A stretch of 50,594 bases of DNA from Candidatus Bathyarchaeota archaeon (lineage in GTDB: Archaea; Asgardarchaeota; Lokiarchaeia; Sigyniarchaeales; Sigyniarchaeaceae), in the NCBI GenBank assembly GCA_014729935.1, contig WJJB01000243.1, forward strand, positions 1-50,594, written 5' to 3'. Shown here one piece after another: positions 8,541 to 17,550 of the stretch. A program made the translations under genes and the position numbers. Position 1 is the stretch's first letter; the number at the start of each line of letters is the position of its first letter. The notes beneath the pieces are model-generated. The model did no database searches and was not told the DNA's origin. It saw only the letters and a program-made list of their open reading frames with translations.

Positions 8541-11000
8541 ATGGCAGAAGGGACTGCAAGTAATCCGGACGACGATACAGTTATAGAAGCCTATATCAAG
8601 GACGAAATAAGCAAGAATTATCTTTCCTATGCAATGAGCGTGATTGTTGGAAGGGCAATACCTGATATAAGGGACGGCCTCAAACCCGTCCACCGGCGCA
8701 TCCTGTATTCTATGCACGAGCAAGGGGTCCATCATTCCAAACCACATAGAAAATGTGCTAGGATTGTCGGTGACGTGATAGGTAAATATCATCCACATGG
8801 TGATCAAGCCGTCTACAATGCTTTGGTCCGGATGGCGCAGGAATTCTCCCTGTTATGTCCTTTGGTGGATGGACAGGGTAATTTTGGATCGATAGATGGT
8901 GACAGCCCCGCAGCATATCGATATACCGAGGCAAGGCTTTCAAAAATTGCCGATGAGATTTTAACGGATCTAGAAAAGGACACCGTGCCTTTTGATCCCA
9001 ATTATGATGAAACGGAACAAGAGCCACGTTATCTTCCTGCCCGCATCCCCAATCTCTTGGTGAATGGTTCCAGCGGTATTGCGGTGGGCATGAGCACGTC
9101 GATCCCCCCCTATAACTTGGGAGAGCTCTTGGATGCCGTTATAGAATTACTTGAGGGGGATCTCACGTTAACGGAGCTCTTGAGGATCCTGCCTGGACCA
9201 GATTTCCCAACGGGTGGATTGATAATGGGCCAGAAAGGAATTTTTGATGCTTATCGGACTGGCAGGGGAAAGGTCATCATCCGTGCAAAAACTCACGAGG
9301 AGGAAATTGGGAAGAACAAGAGAAGGGCTATCGTGGTTACTGAAATCCCATACATGGTCAATAAAGCGCAGGAAATAGAGAAAATTGCAAAGAAAATCAA
9401 TGATGGCATCATCAAGGGCATTACTGACATTCGTGATGAGAGCAACAGGGATGGGATACGCATTGTATTCTTCTTGAACCGGCGTGCGAATTACAAGGTA
9501 ACCTTGAATAAGCTCTTCAAGAGTTCCCGTCTCCAGACGTCATTCCACGTGATTAACTTGGTTCTCGATAATAACGTTCCGAGGGTCATGAACATGAAAG
9601 CAATGCTCCAGAACTTCATTGATCATCGGGAGGATATCATTACTCGCAGGAGCCAGCATGATCTGGAGAATGCCAAGGCAAGGCTTCACCTGATAGAAGG
9701 CTTGTTAGTAGCATTGGATAATATCGATGAAATCATTGCTATCATAAGGAAGAGTCCTGACACGGCGACTGCCGAGGATTCATTGATTCAAAAGTTTAAG
9801 TTTTCTGAAAAACAGGCAGGACACATTCTTAACATGAGACTCCGACGCCTGACGGCGTTGGAGCTCCAGAAACTCCAAGAAGAGAAAGCAGAGCTCTTGA
9901 TTTTGATAGAGGAATTGAATCATATACTTGGTTCCAAGAAAGAACGCTTGAAGATCATAAGGGAAGAATGCTTGGAGATCAAGGAGAACTACAAGTCTCT
10001 AATAACCAGGAAATCAGAGATCGTTCCCATGGCACAGGAAGACATCAAGATCACGGAGGAAGATCTCATCAAGGAGGAGGACGTGGTCGTGATAATGACC
10101 AATGAGGGATATATCAAGCGCATCACCCTTTCATTGTACGAGACCCAGAAAAGGGGCGGGAAGGGCAAGCGCGTGATGAGTATTAAGGAAGATGACATGA
10201 TCAAGGATATTTTCATAGCATCTACTCATAATTACCTCCTCGTGTTAACCACTTCTGGCCGACTTTTCTGGTTAAAGGTTTACGAGATTCCTTCAGGTTC
10301 TAGGAATGCGAAGGGAAAGCCAATTGAATCTTTGATTGCTCTTTCAGGCGAAGAAGATATTAGCACCATCGTGCAGGTTGATAGCTTCACCGAGGATGAG
10401 TTCCTCATCATGGCCACGAAAAATGGTCTCGTGAAAAAGACGGTCTTGAGCAAGTTCAGCAACATTCGTGAGCCTGGTATCCGTGCCATTACATTGCGCG
10501 AGGATGATGAGGTCGTTGCTGCGAAAATCAGTACGGGAGAAAATGAAATTGTTCTAGCAACGCGAAATGGCATGGCATGCCGGTTCATGGAATCTGATAT
10601 CAGGCCAACCGGTCGCAATTCCATAGGTGTTCGCGGTATTAACCTGAAGGATGATGATGAAGTAATCGGGATGCTCACCGTCGAGGATGATGACGCCAAG
10701 ACTTTATTCACCATAACGAAAAAGGGCTACGGGAAACGAACCAAGTTCCAAGATTACCGCAAGATCAAGCGGGGTGGTGTTGGTGTCAGGAACTTGAATA
10801 CCAAGCTCAGGGAAGACAAGGTAATATACGTGAAGTCCATTAATGAGGATGATGAGCTCCTTCTCGTGAGCAAGAAAGGAAACATGGTGCGGATTGAGGC
10901 ATCATCCGTCAATCTGCTTGGTAGGAGCGCCGCTGGTCACATCGTCATGAGATTCAGGGAAGATGATGATGAAGTGGTGGGTGTAGGATTGGTAGATTAA
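8541..11000 (+). CDS. gyrA: DNA gyrase subunit A
   Basis: This is the DNA-breakage and reunion subunit of gyrase. The winged-helix/tower region begins SYAMSVIVGRAIPDIRDGLK, and the active-site tyrosine is Y128 in AAYRYTEARL. KYHPHGDQAVYNALVRMAQ is the quinolone-region helix, where an Asp replaces the Asp/Ser pair seen in some bacteria. The C-terminal beta-pinwheel carries the GyrA box as QKRGGKG (residues 536-542), which marks gyrase rather than topoisomerase IV and supports true negative supercoiling. Further blades repeat the V-x-x-x-TxxG-x-x-(K/R)(K/R) pattern with acidic EDDDE turns. The length of 819 residues is normal. It follows gyrB on the same strand. Confidence 0.97.
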   Translation: MAEGTASNPDDDTVIEAYIKDEISKNYLSYAMSVIVGRAIPDIRDGLKPVHRRILYSMHEQGVHHSKPHRKCARIVGDVIGKYHPHGDQAVYNALVRMAQEFSLLCPLVDGQGNFGSIDGDSPAAYRYTEARLSKIADEILTDLEKDTVPFDPNYDETEQEPRYLPARIPNLLVNGSSGIAVGMSTSIPPYNLGELLDAVIELLEGDLTLTELLRILPGPDFPTGGLIMGQKGIFDAYRTGRGKVIIRAKTHEEEIGKNKRRAIVVTEIPYMVNKAQEIEKIAKKINDGIIKGITDIRDESNRDGIRIVFFLNRRANYKVTLNKLFKSSRLQTSFHVINLVLDNNVPRVMNMKAMLQNFIDHREDIITRRSQHDLENAKARLHLIEGLLVALDNIDEIIAIIRKSPDTATAEDSLIQKFKFSEKQAGHILNMRLRRLTALELQKLQEEKAELLILIEELNHILGSKKERLKIIREECLEIKENYKSLITRKSEIVPMAQEDIKITEEDLIKEEDVVVIMTNEGYIKRITLSLYETQKRGGKGKRVMSIKEDDMIKDIFIASTHNYLLVLTTSGRLFWLKVYEIPSGSRNAKGKPIESLIALSGEEDISTIVQVDSFTEDEFLIMATKNGLVKKTVLSKFSNIREPGIRAITLREDDEVVAAKISTGENEIVLATRNGMACRFMESDIRPTGRNSIGVRGINLKDDDEVIGMLTVEDDDAKTLFTITKKGYGKRTKFQDYRKIKRGGVGVRNLNTKLREDKVIYVKSINEDDELLLVSKKGNMVRIEASSVNLLGRSAAGHIVMRFREDDDEVVGVGLVD

Positions 11001-11047
11001 GGCAACACATGAAAATTCTGGAATGATAGCCACGTGAGGGTACCCCC

Positions 11048-12364
11048 GTGATTGATAATCCGCTTGACATCAAGAATATCCACAGGCCATTGTTTGATGA
11101 ATTTCCCGGGCTCAAAAATATACCTTGGATTCCACTAATGGACGGGATACCCACGCCCGTTCAGGAGCTTGAAAATTTTTCATCGAGATATCACGGGTAC
11201 AGGATTTGGATCAAGCGAGATGACCTGACATCATCCATTTACGGCGGGAATAAACCCCGGAAGTACGAGTTTCTCTTGGCAGAAGCATTGAAGCAGGGAA
11301 AGAAGAAAATCGTGACAGCCGGTGGTATTGGGACGAATCATGGCTTGGCAGCGGCTCTTTTTGCTAATGCCTTGGGACTTTCTAGCAAGATATACATGTT
11401 TGATCAACCACTTACCTGGTCTGTGCAACGGAAATTACTCATGTATCCTGTTCTCGGGTCAGAAATCAAGTTGGTGCGAAATTATGCTGGATTGGTATTC
11501 AGGGGCCTCGGAGAGCTCTTGTTTCACCCCAAATCATTCATCATGCTTCCAGGTGGTTCTCCATTGTTCGGTTTAGGTAGCGCGGCTGGCTCGCTCGGGT
11601 TCGTGAACGCGGTATTCGAACTGAAGCAGCAAGTTGATAGGAAGGAAATGCCGTGCCCGGAATACATCGCCATTGCATGTGGATCCACCGGTTCAGCATC
11701 TGGATTAATCCTTGGCTGCTCCCTGACAGGATTGGATACCAAAGTCCTCCCCGTCATGGTTTCTGAAAGCATCGTTTCCAATCCCAAGGTTATCGTGAAG
11801 AATTGCAAGAAGATATTGAACCTCATGCAAAAACATGATTCCACGGTGCCCGATACCGTGATAGAACCAGGGGAGGACTTCATCTTTCTTGATGGCTTCC
11901 TAGGTTCAACCTATGGGGCAGTTACCGAGGAATCACAAGTTGCGGTGGATACCGTGAGTGAGTTGGAGGGGGGATGCGGGTTCCATCTCGATACAACATA
12001 TACCGGAAAGGCATGTGCTGCAATGATGGATTTCATGGAAAACAATGAATCCGTGCACGGGGGTGCACGTGCCACGAACATGCTCCTGTGGAATACATAT
12101 AATTCACGTGATCTGGGTTCATTTTTAAAAGATTCAGAAATGAACCCAACACGGCTTCCGAAACAGTTCCAAAAATATTTCAAGGAAGAGTTAACTTGCT
12201 GGGGGCTTAAGAAATGCCCGAGTTCCACTCGTCAGGAATGCCCTGCTTTCTTGAGCGTGGAAGATCGATGTTGGCTCGTTAAGGCAGGAGCCTCGGGGAA
12301 TCCTGCATCATGCAAGTCGTGTCCCGTGCGAAATGAAATTGAACGGAAGCATTACAATAGCTGA
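11048..12364 (+). CDS. PLP-dependent ACC deaminase/D-cysteine desulfhydrase-like enzyme with two-CW-like Cys tail
   Basis: Residues about 20-370 match fold-type II PLP enzymes of the 1-aminocyclopropane-1-carboxylate deaminase / D-cysteine desulfhydrase group. A PTPVQELENF start is followed by IWIKRDDLTSSIYGGNKPRK containing the PLP lysine, then TAGGIGTNHGLAAALFA, and a glycine-rich phosphate loop ACGSTGSASGL. The last ~55 residues are extra: six cysteines in the order CW-x3-KKC, QEC-PAF, DRCW, and SCKSCPV. This resembles the two-CW cysteine module, a probable metal or redox-sensing domain known from bacterial sensor proteins. The start is a GTG at 11048 after GAGGGT, supported because family homology begins soon after. 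The substrate is uncertain. Metal or Fe-S binding by the tail is inference. Confidence 0.75.
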   Translation: MIDNPLDIKNIHRPLFDEFPGLKNIPWIPLMDGIPTPVQELENFSSRYHGYRIWIKRDDLTSSIYGGNKPRKYEFLLAEALKQGKKKIVTAGGIGTNHGLAAALFANALGLSSKIYMFDQPLTWSVQRKLLMYPVLGSEIKLVRNYAGLVFRGLGELLFHPKSFIMLPGGSPLFGLGSAAGSLGFVNAVFELKQQVDRKEMPCPEYIAIACGSTGSASGLILGCSLTGLDTKVLPVMVSESIVSNPKVIVKNCKKILNLMQKHDSTVPDTVIEPGEDFIFLDGFLGSTYGAVTEESQVAVDTVSELEGGCGFHLDTTYTGKACAAMMDFMENNESVHGGARATNMLLWNTYNSRDLGSFLKDSEMNPTRLPKQFQKYFKEELTCWGLKKCPSSTRQECPAFLSVEDRCWLVKAGASGNPASCKSCPVRNEIERKHYNS

Positions 12365-12377
12365 TGGCAATCACAAT

Positions 12378-13181
12378 TTATTCGGTGAAATACGAAAAAT
12401 AATTATCCTTGAAGAGTTTATACATCTGGAGAATTATCTCTTTCCTCTTATATTTTTCTTGAATTCCGTCGACATTATTTCCATACATGTTGATAAATAA
12501 CTTTTTCAAAACAACGGCATCATCATGGTTATATTGCTTACGAGCCTCATCCAAGATGATTCGCGAGAGCCGTTCAAGCTTGCCACATTGCTCGGGATCA
12601 TACAATAAGTTAAGCCCTTCAATGAAAAAGGTGTCAAATATCTCGCGTATTAATGAAATCGTCTCGCTGAATTCATTAGTTTCGTAATAATTCTTCCTTT
12701 CAATGAACGTGCCGAAGAATTTTTTATCGATGGCTTTACCCAGGATGAGCAGGTTATCCTCAAGGATGGATGATGGCGCTGTTCTGGATATGATTACCGC
12801 CTGCGCGTGATGGGAGGTATTGGATAGGATGGAATAGTCCCCATATTGAATGCGGTTGAATTCATGCCCACTAAATCCCATTTCGGTTCCAAGGGATCGA
12901 AGGGCGTGCAAGACTCCTGAAATGAACTCAGGATTTTTCAAGATCACCCTGTCACCGCTTTCGATGATGTATGAATAGAGCAAGATGCCAGATTCTTTTG
13001 ATATAATAATGATGGCACGTAATCCCATTAAATCATCAAATTTCCTGGCAATATAATCCATGGTTTCCCTTCGAGATCCTTTCTCACCGTGCTTTCGCGG
13101 GAAAAACACATACTTGATAATGGCCATGATCACTGCGATAAGCAAGATCAGTGCAAGAAGGATCAATACAAGCTCATTCAT
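12378..13181 (-). CDS. Membrane-anchored longin/roadblock-like protein
   Basis: The start is the ATG at 13181; an in-frame GTG at 13193 would add four residues. An N-terminal membrane helix (ELVLILLALILLIAVIMAII) is followed by a basic patch (FPRKHGEKGSRR), which places the rest in the cytoplasm. Residues ~45-165 read like a longin- or roadblock-type profilin-like fold: RAIIIISKESGILLYSY, a helix, then YGDYSIL, AVIISR, and a long helix. Asgard genomes hold many such domains, which in eukaryotes partner small GTPases in vesicle trafficking. The C-terminal ~80 residues are helical. It lies downstream of a CheY-like gene on the same strand, separated by a hairpin repeat. A GTPase partner is plausible (one is encoded at 15718) but not shown. 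Confidence 0.6.
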   Translation of the reverse strand: MNELVLILLALILLIAVIMAIIKYVFFPRKHGEKGSRRETMDYIARKFDDLMGLRAIIIISKESGILLYSYIIESGDRVILKNPEFISGVLHALRSLGTEMGFSGHEFNRIQYGDYSILSNTSHHAQAVIISRTAPSSILEDNLLILGKAIDKKFFGTFIERKNYYETNEFSETISLIREIFDTFFIEGLNLLYDPEQCGKLERLSRIILDEARKQYNHDDAVVLKKLFINMYGNNVDGIQEKYKRKEIILQMYKLFKDNYFSYFTE

Positions 13182-13277
13182 AGATCTACCCACGATAAGA
13201 TTACGTGCTAATCTAACATCCTAATCAAGCTATATCTATTTTTGTAGAGTGATGTCAAGAATGCAAGAAGGGCGTCA

Positions 13278-13343
13278 CTTAACCCGTTTTCCACCAGAGA
13301 ACCACGTCCTTTGGTTTAGTTAGTCGGGGCCTGGTCGCTCAAG
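13278..13343 (-). repeat. Dispersed hairpin repeat, copy A (diverged)
   Basis: Read on minus, this copy carries AAAGGACGTGG, then TCTCTGGTGG and AAAACGGGTTAA, closely matching copies B and D. Its left arm is degraded (ACCAGGCCCCGAC in place of TACCACGCCCTAA), so the stem is weak. It lies just downstream of the CheY-like gene in that gene's orientation. The rest of the 210-base gap to the longin-like gene shows nothing recognisable. Confidence 0.55.
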
Positions 13344-13410
13344 AGTATTCTAAGAAAGCGCGGGAAAGAATCGATCGAGGGGGATCGGGAACGGAAATCT
13401 TAAGCTGGTT

Positions 13411-13761
13411 TCAAGTCCAATGGTTCCTGATGAAGTTAAAGAGTTCCTCGAAATCCAGCGGCTTGAAAAATATTTCATCAAAGCAATCGCTAGTGTCTGT
13501 GAAGGCCGTCATCAAAGCAACCCGTGTTTCAGGGAAACGTTCTTGAATCAACTTGCATAATTCAGCACCATTCATTACGGGCATTTTCATGTCGGTTATC
13601 ACCAAATTGGGTCGGTCTGCTTCGTCGATCTTGTTGATGCTTTCGATAGCCTCGAGTCCATTTTTTGCAACACCCAGTTGTAAATCTGGAAATTTTAACA
13701 ATAATATATCTTCGAGGAGCTTGAGGATATCTGAATCGTCATCAACGATTAATACTCTCAT
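13411..13761 (-). CDS. CheY-like response regulator receiver
   Basis: This is a single receiver domain of 116 residues with no output domain. The acidic pocket is D7-D8-D9 in VDDDSD, the phospho-acceptor is D57 in VITDMKMP, the switch Thr is in ALMTAFT, and the invariant Lys is in FFKPLDFEE. All key residues are present, so phosphorylation by a histidine kinase is expected. No kinase is encoded in the window, so the partner lies elsewhere. It is 50 bases after a membrane protein gene on the same strand. Signalling by protein-protein contact is the usual mode for stand-alone receivers. Confidence 0.93.
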   Translation of the reverse strand: MRVLIVDDDSDILKLLEDILLLKFPDLQLGVAKNGLEAIESINKIDEADRPNLVITDMKMPVMNGAELCKLIQERFPETRVALMTAFTDTSDCFDEIFFKPLDFEELFNFIRNHWT

Positions 13762-13811
13762 TTTCTAACCTCTCACGTGTTAATAGATGTTTTTACTTGC
13801 TTTCATCAAGT

Positions 13812-14456
13812 CTAATCTTCAGGTATTGTTTCTATCCAAGTACACACCTGCCCGATGATGGATAGTTCCTTGTATCTATTATTACTACCCGTAGTTATAA
13901 AGGTTAAATTGTTTCGGTGATCCACCTTCTGCTTTCCGTGATAATTCCTCCCGCCATCATTACAGGTTATGGTTTTAATGGTAGAATTTACCAAGGTAAC
14001 ATCCTCAATCAGTGATTTAAGTATTTCTTCTCGCCCTTCAAGATTCAATCGGGTTAGAACTAAAATGATTTGTGCTTTCATGTTTGGTTTTAGCTTCCTC
14101 AAGAAATCCAAAGTTGCTTGACCATTTCCCCTTGAAAACACTATATATGCCGTTACTGGTTCATATACATTACCTTTCTTGCCAAGATCGCTGAAAGAAG
14201 ACACGTGAACGTTGTATCCTGCCGCTTCCAATCCTTGCTTGAGCCACCCAATTTGTTGATATAGAAAACAAGAGTCCCGGGTAACCAATTTCACTCGTGG
14301 CTCTTGATTATTCATGATATCATGGCCTGCACCGTTTCCTGCAGTCGCTTCAATTCCCCACCGGAAGAGTCGCTTGATGAGAAGGACGATTAACAAGCAT
14401 GAAGTGAGAATCCCGATAATGACCATATCTAGTTCAAATAAGGTAATATTCAACAA
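13812..14456 (-). CDS. Unknown membrane-anchored protein
   Basis: The 214-residue protein probably begins at a TTG (14456), six bases from the stop of the upstream hydrolase gene and preceded by GGTGA; an ATG at 14426 is the alternative. One N-terminal membrane helix (VIIGILTSCLLIVLLIK) precedes a soluble part. The core has alternating strands and helices (AYIVFSRGNGQATLDFLRKL, AQIILVLTRLNLEGREEILK) that suggest a small alpha/beta domain, perhaps flavodoxin- or receiver-shaped, but with no catalytic motif I recognise. The tight spacing suggests translation coupled to the hydrolase gene. Confidence 0.6.
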   Translation of the reverse strand: MLNITLFELDMVIIGILTSCLLIVLLIKRLFRWGIEATAGNGAGHDIMNNQEPRVKLVTRDSCFLYQQIGWLKQGLEAAGYNVHVSSFSDLGKKGNVYEPVTAYIVFSRGNGQATLDFLRKLKPNMKAQIILVLTRLNLEGREEILKSLIEDVTLVNSTIKTITCNDGGRNYHGKQKVDHRNNLTFITTGSNNRYKELSIIGQVCTWIETIPED

Positions 14457-14462
14457 GGTTTT

Positions 14463-15491
14463 TCACCATCTCCTGAAGAACCCGATCATGAACCCCAATA
14501 GCATGGCTTCCTGTTTCACGAGCATGTGATTTCCCTTTTCGAAGATGTGGTAATTGCTAGGCTTAAGATGGCTTGCTTCTACATTTTCCTGGAAGTTTTT
14601 CATGGAAATAAATCGATCCTTTTTTGAATGGCACAAGAAAAGTTTCCTTGAAACGAATTCCCTAAATTCACCATCTGATGCGAAGCGATCCTGCAATTCA
14701 TGGAAATGATGGAAGGGAGAAATTAATGCATTTCTTTGCTTGCCTGGCATCATGAGCTGCCCCTTGAATAGGTAACGAAAGAATGCTAGGGGATTCACAT
14801 AGATTTTCCATAAAACCCGTTTTCTCAGGTCAGACCAAGTTGACCACGCAAACACCTTACTCACTCTTTCATCCCCCAAGCAAGCATTAATGGCAACCAT
14901 GCCTCCCAAGCTCCACCCGCAGGCAAATAAACGCTGTTGCTGGGAAACGGGATGTTCAACCCAATAATGCATGATCTCCTTCATGTCTTGGATATGCCCA
15001 AGAAAGTCTGTTATCCTCCCATCATTCTTTCCGACACCCCTGTAATCCCATGTGAAAACAACATATCCTGCTAGTGTGATTGCTCTCGCGAAATGACTAA
15101 TTTTTTCTTGATTGTCATTGAATCCATAGCAGATTATGACCATGTCCGTTGTATTACTTGACGATTCATCTCGTTTCCATATCTTCCCATGAAGTTGCCG
15201 GCCATCCTCCATGGGGATAATCCGTTCATGGATTTCCATTTCCTTGATTTCAACATCCTTCCATCTATTCAGGTACCGGGAGCTAACTGCTTGGGCGATT
15301 AGAAATCCTAGATATGTAAACAAGAAGCTTTGGAAACCAAGTCCAACGGCCAAGAAGAATGCACCTGGTGCCAAGGACTCTATCTCTTCAGGTGAAACGT
15401 CCCAAAGGACGAAATTTGCAATGATGATGCCAATACCAACACAAGAACTCGCCACCCGCACGAAAAGGTATATCTGGACCTTTTTTCCCAT
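14463..15491 (-). CDS. Membrane-anchored alpha/beta hydrolase
   Basis: Two N-terminal membrane helices (about residues 8-28 and 40-65) lead into a cytoplasmic alpha/beta hydrolase fold. The nucleophile elbow is GWSLGGM; an oxyanion region lies at CYGFNDNQEKISHFAR followed by VVFTWDYRGVGKNDG. The catalytic Asp is likely in CHSKKDRFIS and the His in KGNHMLV. The fold matches serine aminopeptidase S33 / monoacylglycerol lipase-like hydrolases, which cleave acyl esters or small peptides. The substrate cannot be read. It heads a minus-strand run with the unknown membrane protein and the CheY-like gene. Confidence 0.85.
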   Translation of the reverse strand: MGKKVQIYLFVRVASSCVGIGIIIANFVLWDVSPEEIESLAPGAFFLAVGLGFQSFLFTYLGFLIAQAVSSRYLNRWKDVEIKEMEIHERIIPMEDGRQLHGKIWKRDESSSNTTDMVIICYGFNDNQEKISHFARAITLAGYVVFTWDYRGVGKNDGRITDFLGHIQDMKEIMHYWVEHPVSQQQRLFACGWSLGGMVAINACLGDERVSKVFAWSTWSDLRKRVLWKIYVNPLAFFRYLFKGQLMMPGKQRNALISPFHHFHELQDRFASDGEFREFVSRKLFLCHSKKDRFISMKNFQENVEASHLKPSNYHIFEKGNHMLVKQEAMLLGFMIGFFRRW

Positions 15492-15717
15492 TATCTCGAT
15501 CTAATCTAACCAAGTATAAAACTTTACTCACGCCACCAATAGAGTATCTATGAAAAATGGAAATTCAGGAGAGAAAATCTTTTAATCTCCTTGAGCTCTA
15601 TATTAATTAATCCCGTTTGGGGCAATGAACTGGTAAAAAAAGAGCCAGAATTCCTTTGTTTCCAAACAAGACGGGATTTGATTTGATGCATGCAATTAAA
15701 GAAAGGGATGATACCTG

Positions 15718-16284
15718 ATGAGTGGCCAGTATGATTATATTTGGAAGTTGGTTGTCGGAGGACAAGGAGGAGTTGGTAAAACAACCATACTGCACAGGTA
15801 CATTCATAACGAGTTTATCGAAGATACAAAAATGACCATCGGGTGTCAGTTCCATACTGAAGCCTTGGAACGTCAAGGTCGAAAGATTAGCTTGGTCATG
15901 TGGGATCTAGGTGGCCAAGACAGGTTCAGGTTCATCCAAGGGGAGTATGTCAAGGGTGCCTCAGCCGCATTTGTGCTTTTTGACATGTCCAGGTACATGA
16001 CCTTGGAAGCCAGTAGGGAATGGATCGCCATGATCAGGGAAAATTCCACCCCTAACCTTCCAATCGTCTTGGTTGGAACCAAGCTCGATCTTATTAGCCA
16101 AGCGGAGCAGGATACCATCAACCAGAGTGCCCAGGCTCTCGTGAACGAGCTCGGCCTTACCGCTTATTCTGCAACCTCCTCGAAGCTTGGTATCAACGTG
16201 TATGAGACGATTCATTACATGGTAGACCTGCTCTTATGGCATTCCTACCAAGCGGAATATGGCACCAGCATTCAGCAGGCATGA
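15718..16284 (+). CDS. Rab/Ras-like small GTPase
   Basis: The 188-residue protein is a single small-GTPase domain. G1 is GQGGVGKT (residues 15-22), the switch I Thr is T40 in the Rab-like KMTIG, and G3 is WDLGGQD with Q67 in the catalytic glutamine position. G4 is GTKLD, with Thr in place of the Asn of NKxD, and G5 is SATSSK. Switch II (GGQDRFRFIQGEYVKGAS) is close to the eukaryotic Rab pattern. There is no C-terminal cysteine, so no prenyl anchor; membrane recruitment would need a partner. Asgard genomes are rich in such GTPases, proposed as ancestors of Rab/Ras. The gene stands alone on plus after a ~225-base leader region. Confidence 0.95.
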   Translation: MSGQYDYIWKLVVGGQGGVGKTTILHRYIHNEFIEDTKMTIGCQFHTEALERQGRKISLVMWDLGGQDRFRFIQGEYVKGASAAFVLFDMSRYMTLEASREWIAMIRENSTPNLPIVLVGTKLDLISQAEQDTINQSAQALVNELGLTAYSATSSKLGINVYETIHYMVDLLLWHSYQAEYGTSIQQA

Positions 16285-16317
16285 GTTTTGTCCATATTTT
16301 TCATCAATCACGTGGTA

Positions 16318-17505
16318 TCAACTCAAGATTTCATTCATGATGGATACAAGGTGGTCAATTTCATCTCGCTCGATGATCAAGGGTGGGGCGATGCGTATCG
16401 TTGTACCGTGCGTATCCTTGCAGAGAATGCCACGGTTCAGTAACATCTCGCAATAAGGTCTTGCATCCTCCACGAGTTCGATACCGACAAGCAATCCCCG
16501 CCCGCGGATTTCCTTGATCACCCTAGATTGTATCTTACCCAATTCCTTCATAAGATACTTCCCGAGTTCCAACGCGCGATTGGGCAGGTTTTCCTCCACG
16601 ATTACATCTAGAGCCGCAATTGCCACGGCACATGCCAGTGGATTTCCGCCGAAGGTGCTTCCATGGGTACCAGGAGCAAACACATCCATGATATCCCTGC
16701 GGGCAAGCATTGCAGATACCGGGTACATCCCACCTGAAAGAGCTTTACCCAAGATAAGTATATCTGGTTTTATTTCCTCCCAATCGTGGGCAAACATCTT
16801 CCCCGTTCTTCCCAATCCCGTTTGTATCTCGTCAAGGATCATCAAGATCCCCCGTTCATTGCAAAATTCCCTCACGCGCGCAAGGTACCCATCAGGGGGT
16901 AACAAGATGCCTCCCTCGCCTTGAATGGGTTCCAAGAGGATCCCGATGGTCGAATCATCAATTGCCTCTTCAAATGCGATGGCATCACCAAAAGGCACCA
17001 ATTTAAAACCAGGGGTGTAAGGGCCGAAGCCGTCCCTGTACAGTGGTTCACTGGAAAAACTCACGATGCTGATAGTTCTACCGTGGAAGTTATTTTTGCA
17101 GGCGATGATATTTCCCCCATTACTATCAATATTCATGAATTCATGTGCGTATTTCCTAGCAGCTTTCAATGCGGTTTCAACGGCCTCGGTACCAGTATTC
17201 ATGGGTAGGCAAGCATCGAGACCAGCCAGGTTGCATATTTTCTGGTAAAACCGGGGGAGCATGTCATTTTTAAAGGCCCGAGAAGTCAAGTGCAGCTTCT
17301 TGGCTTGATCGACCAACGCAGCCAAGATCCTCGGATGGCAATGTCCTTGGTTTAATGAAGAATACGCTGAAAGGCAATCCATGTATCTCTTGCCATTGAT
17401 GTCTTCAACCCAGATCCCTTCTCCCTTGGTCACCATGACGTCTAGAGGTTTGTAATTGCGTGCACCATAATCACGCACCTTTGCCTCGAGCTGTGTAACA
17501 TCCAT
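16318..17505 (-). CDS. rocD: Ornithine aminotransferase
   Basis: The protein is a class III PLP aminotransferase of 395 residues, the usual length. It converts ornithine plus 2-oxoglutarate to glutamate semialdehyde and glutamate, linking arginine and proline metabolism. Signatures: CLSAYSSLNQGHCHPRI at the start, MNTGTEAVETALK, FHGRTISIVSFS, the cofactor aspartate region ILDEIQTGLGRTGKMFA, and the Schiff-base lysine in LGKALSGGMYPVSA. The TEAVETA motif and overall order favour ornithine over acetylornithine or GABA aminotransferase. It is convergent with the small GTPase gene, 33 bases apart. Confidence 0.93.
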   Translation of the reverse strand: MDVTQLEAKVRDYGARNYKPLDVMVTKGEGIWVEDINGKRYMDCLSAYSSLNQGHCHPRILAALVDQAKKLHLTSRAFKNDMLPRFYQKICNLAGLDACLPMNTGTEAVETALKAARKYAHEFMNIDSNGGNIIACKNNFHGRTISIVSFSSEPLYRDGFGPYTPGFKLVPFGDAIAFEEAIDDSTIGILLEPIQGEGGILLPPDGYLARVREFCNERGILMILDEIQTGLGRTGKMFAHDWEEIKPDILILGKALSGGMYPVSAMLARRDIMDVFAPGTHGSTFGGNPLACAVAIAALDVIVEENLPNRALELGKYLMKELGKIQSRVIKEIRGRGLLVGIELVEDARPYCEMLLNRGILCKDTHGTTIRIAPPLIIERDEIDHLVSIMNEILS

Positions 17506-17550
17506 GTAGGAAGAAAAGAAATCGATAGAAAAAAAAGTAAGGTCTCGAAA

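Noticed and set aside
13321..13410. Possible structured RNA or tRNA in the gap before the CheY-like gene
   Set aside because: There is no T-arm consensus or cloverleaf; the structure is explained by repeat copy A and otherwise nothing is recognisable.
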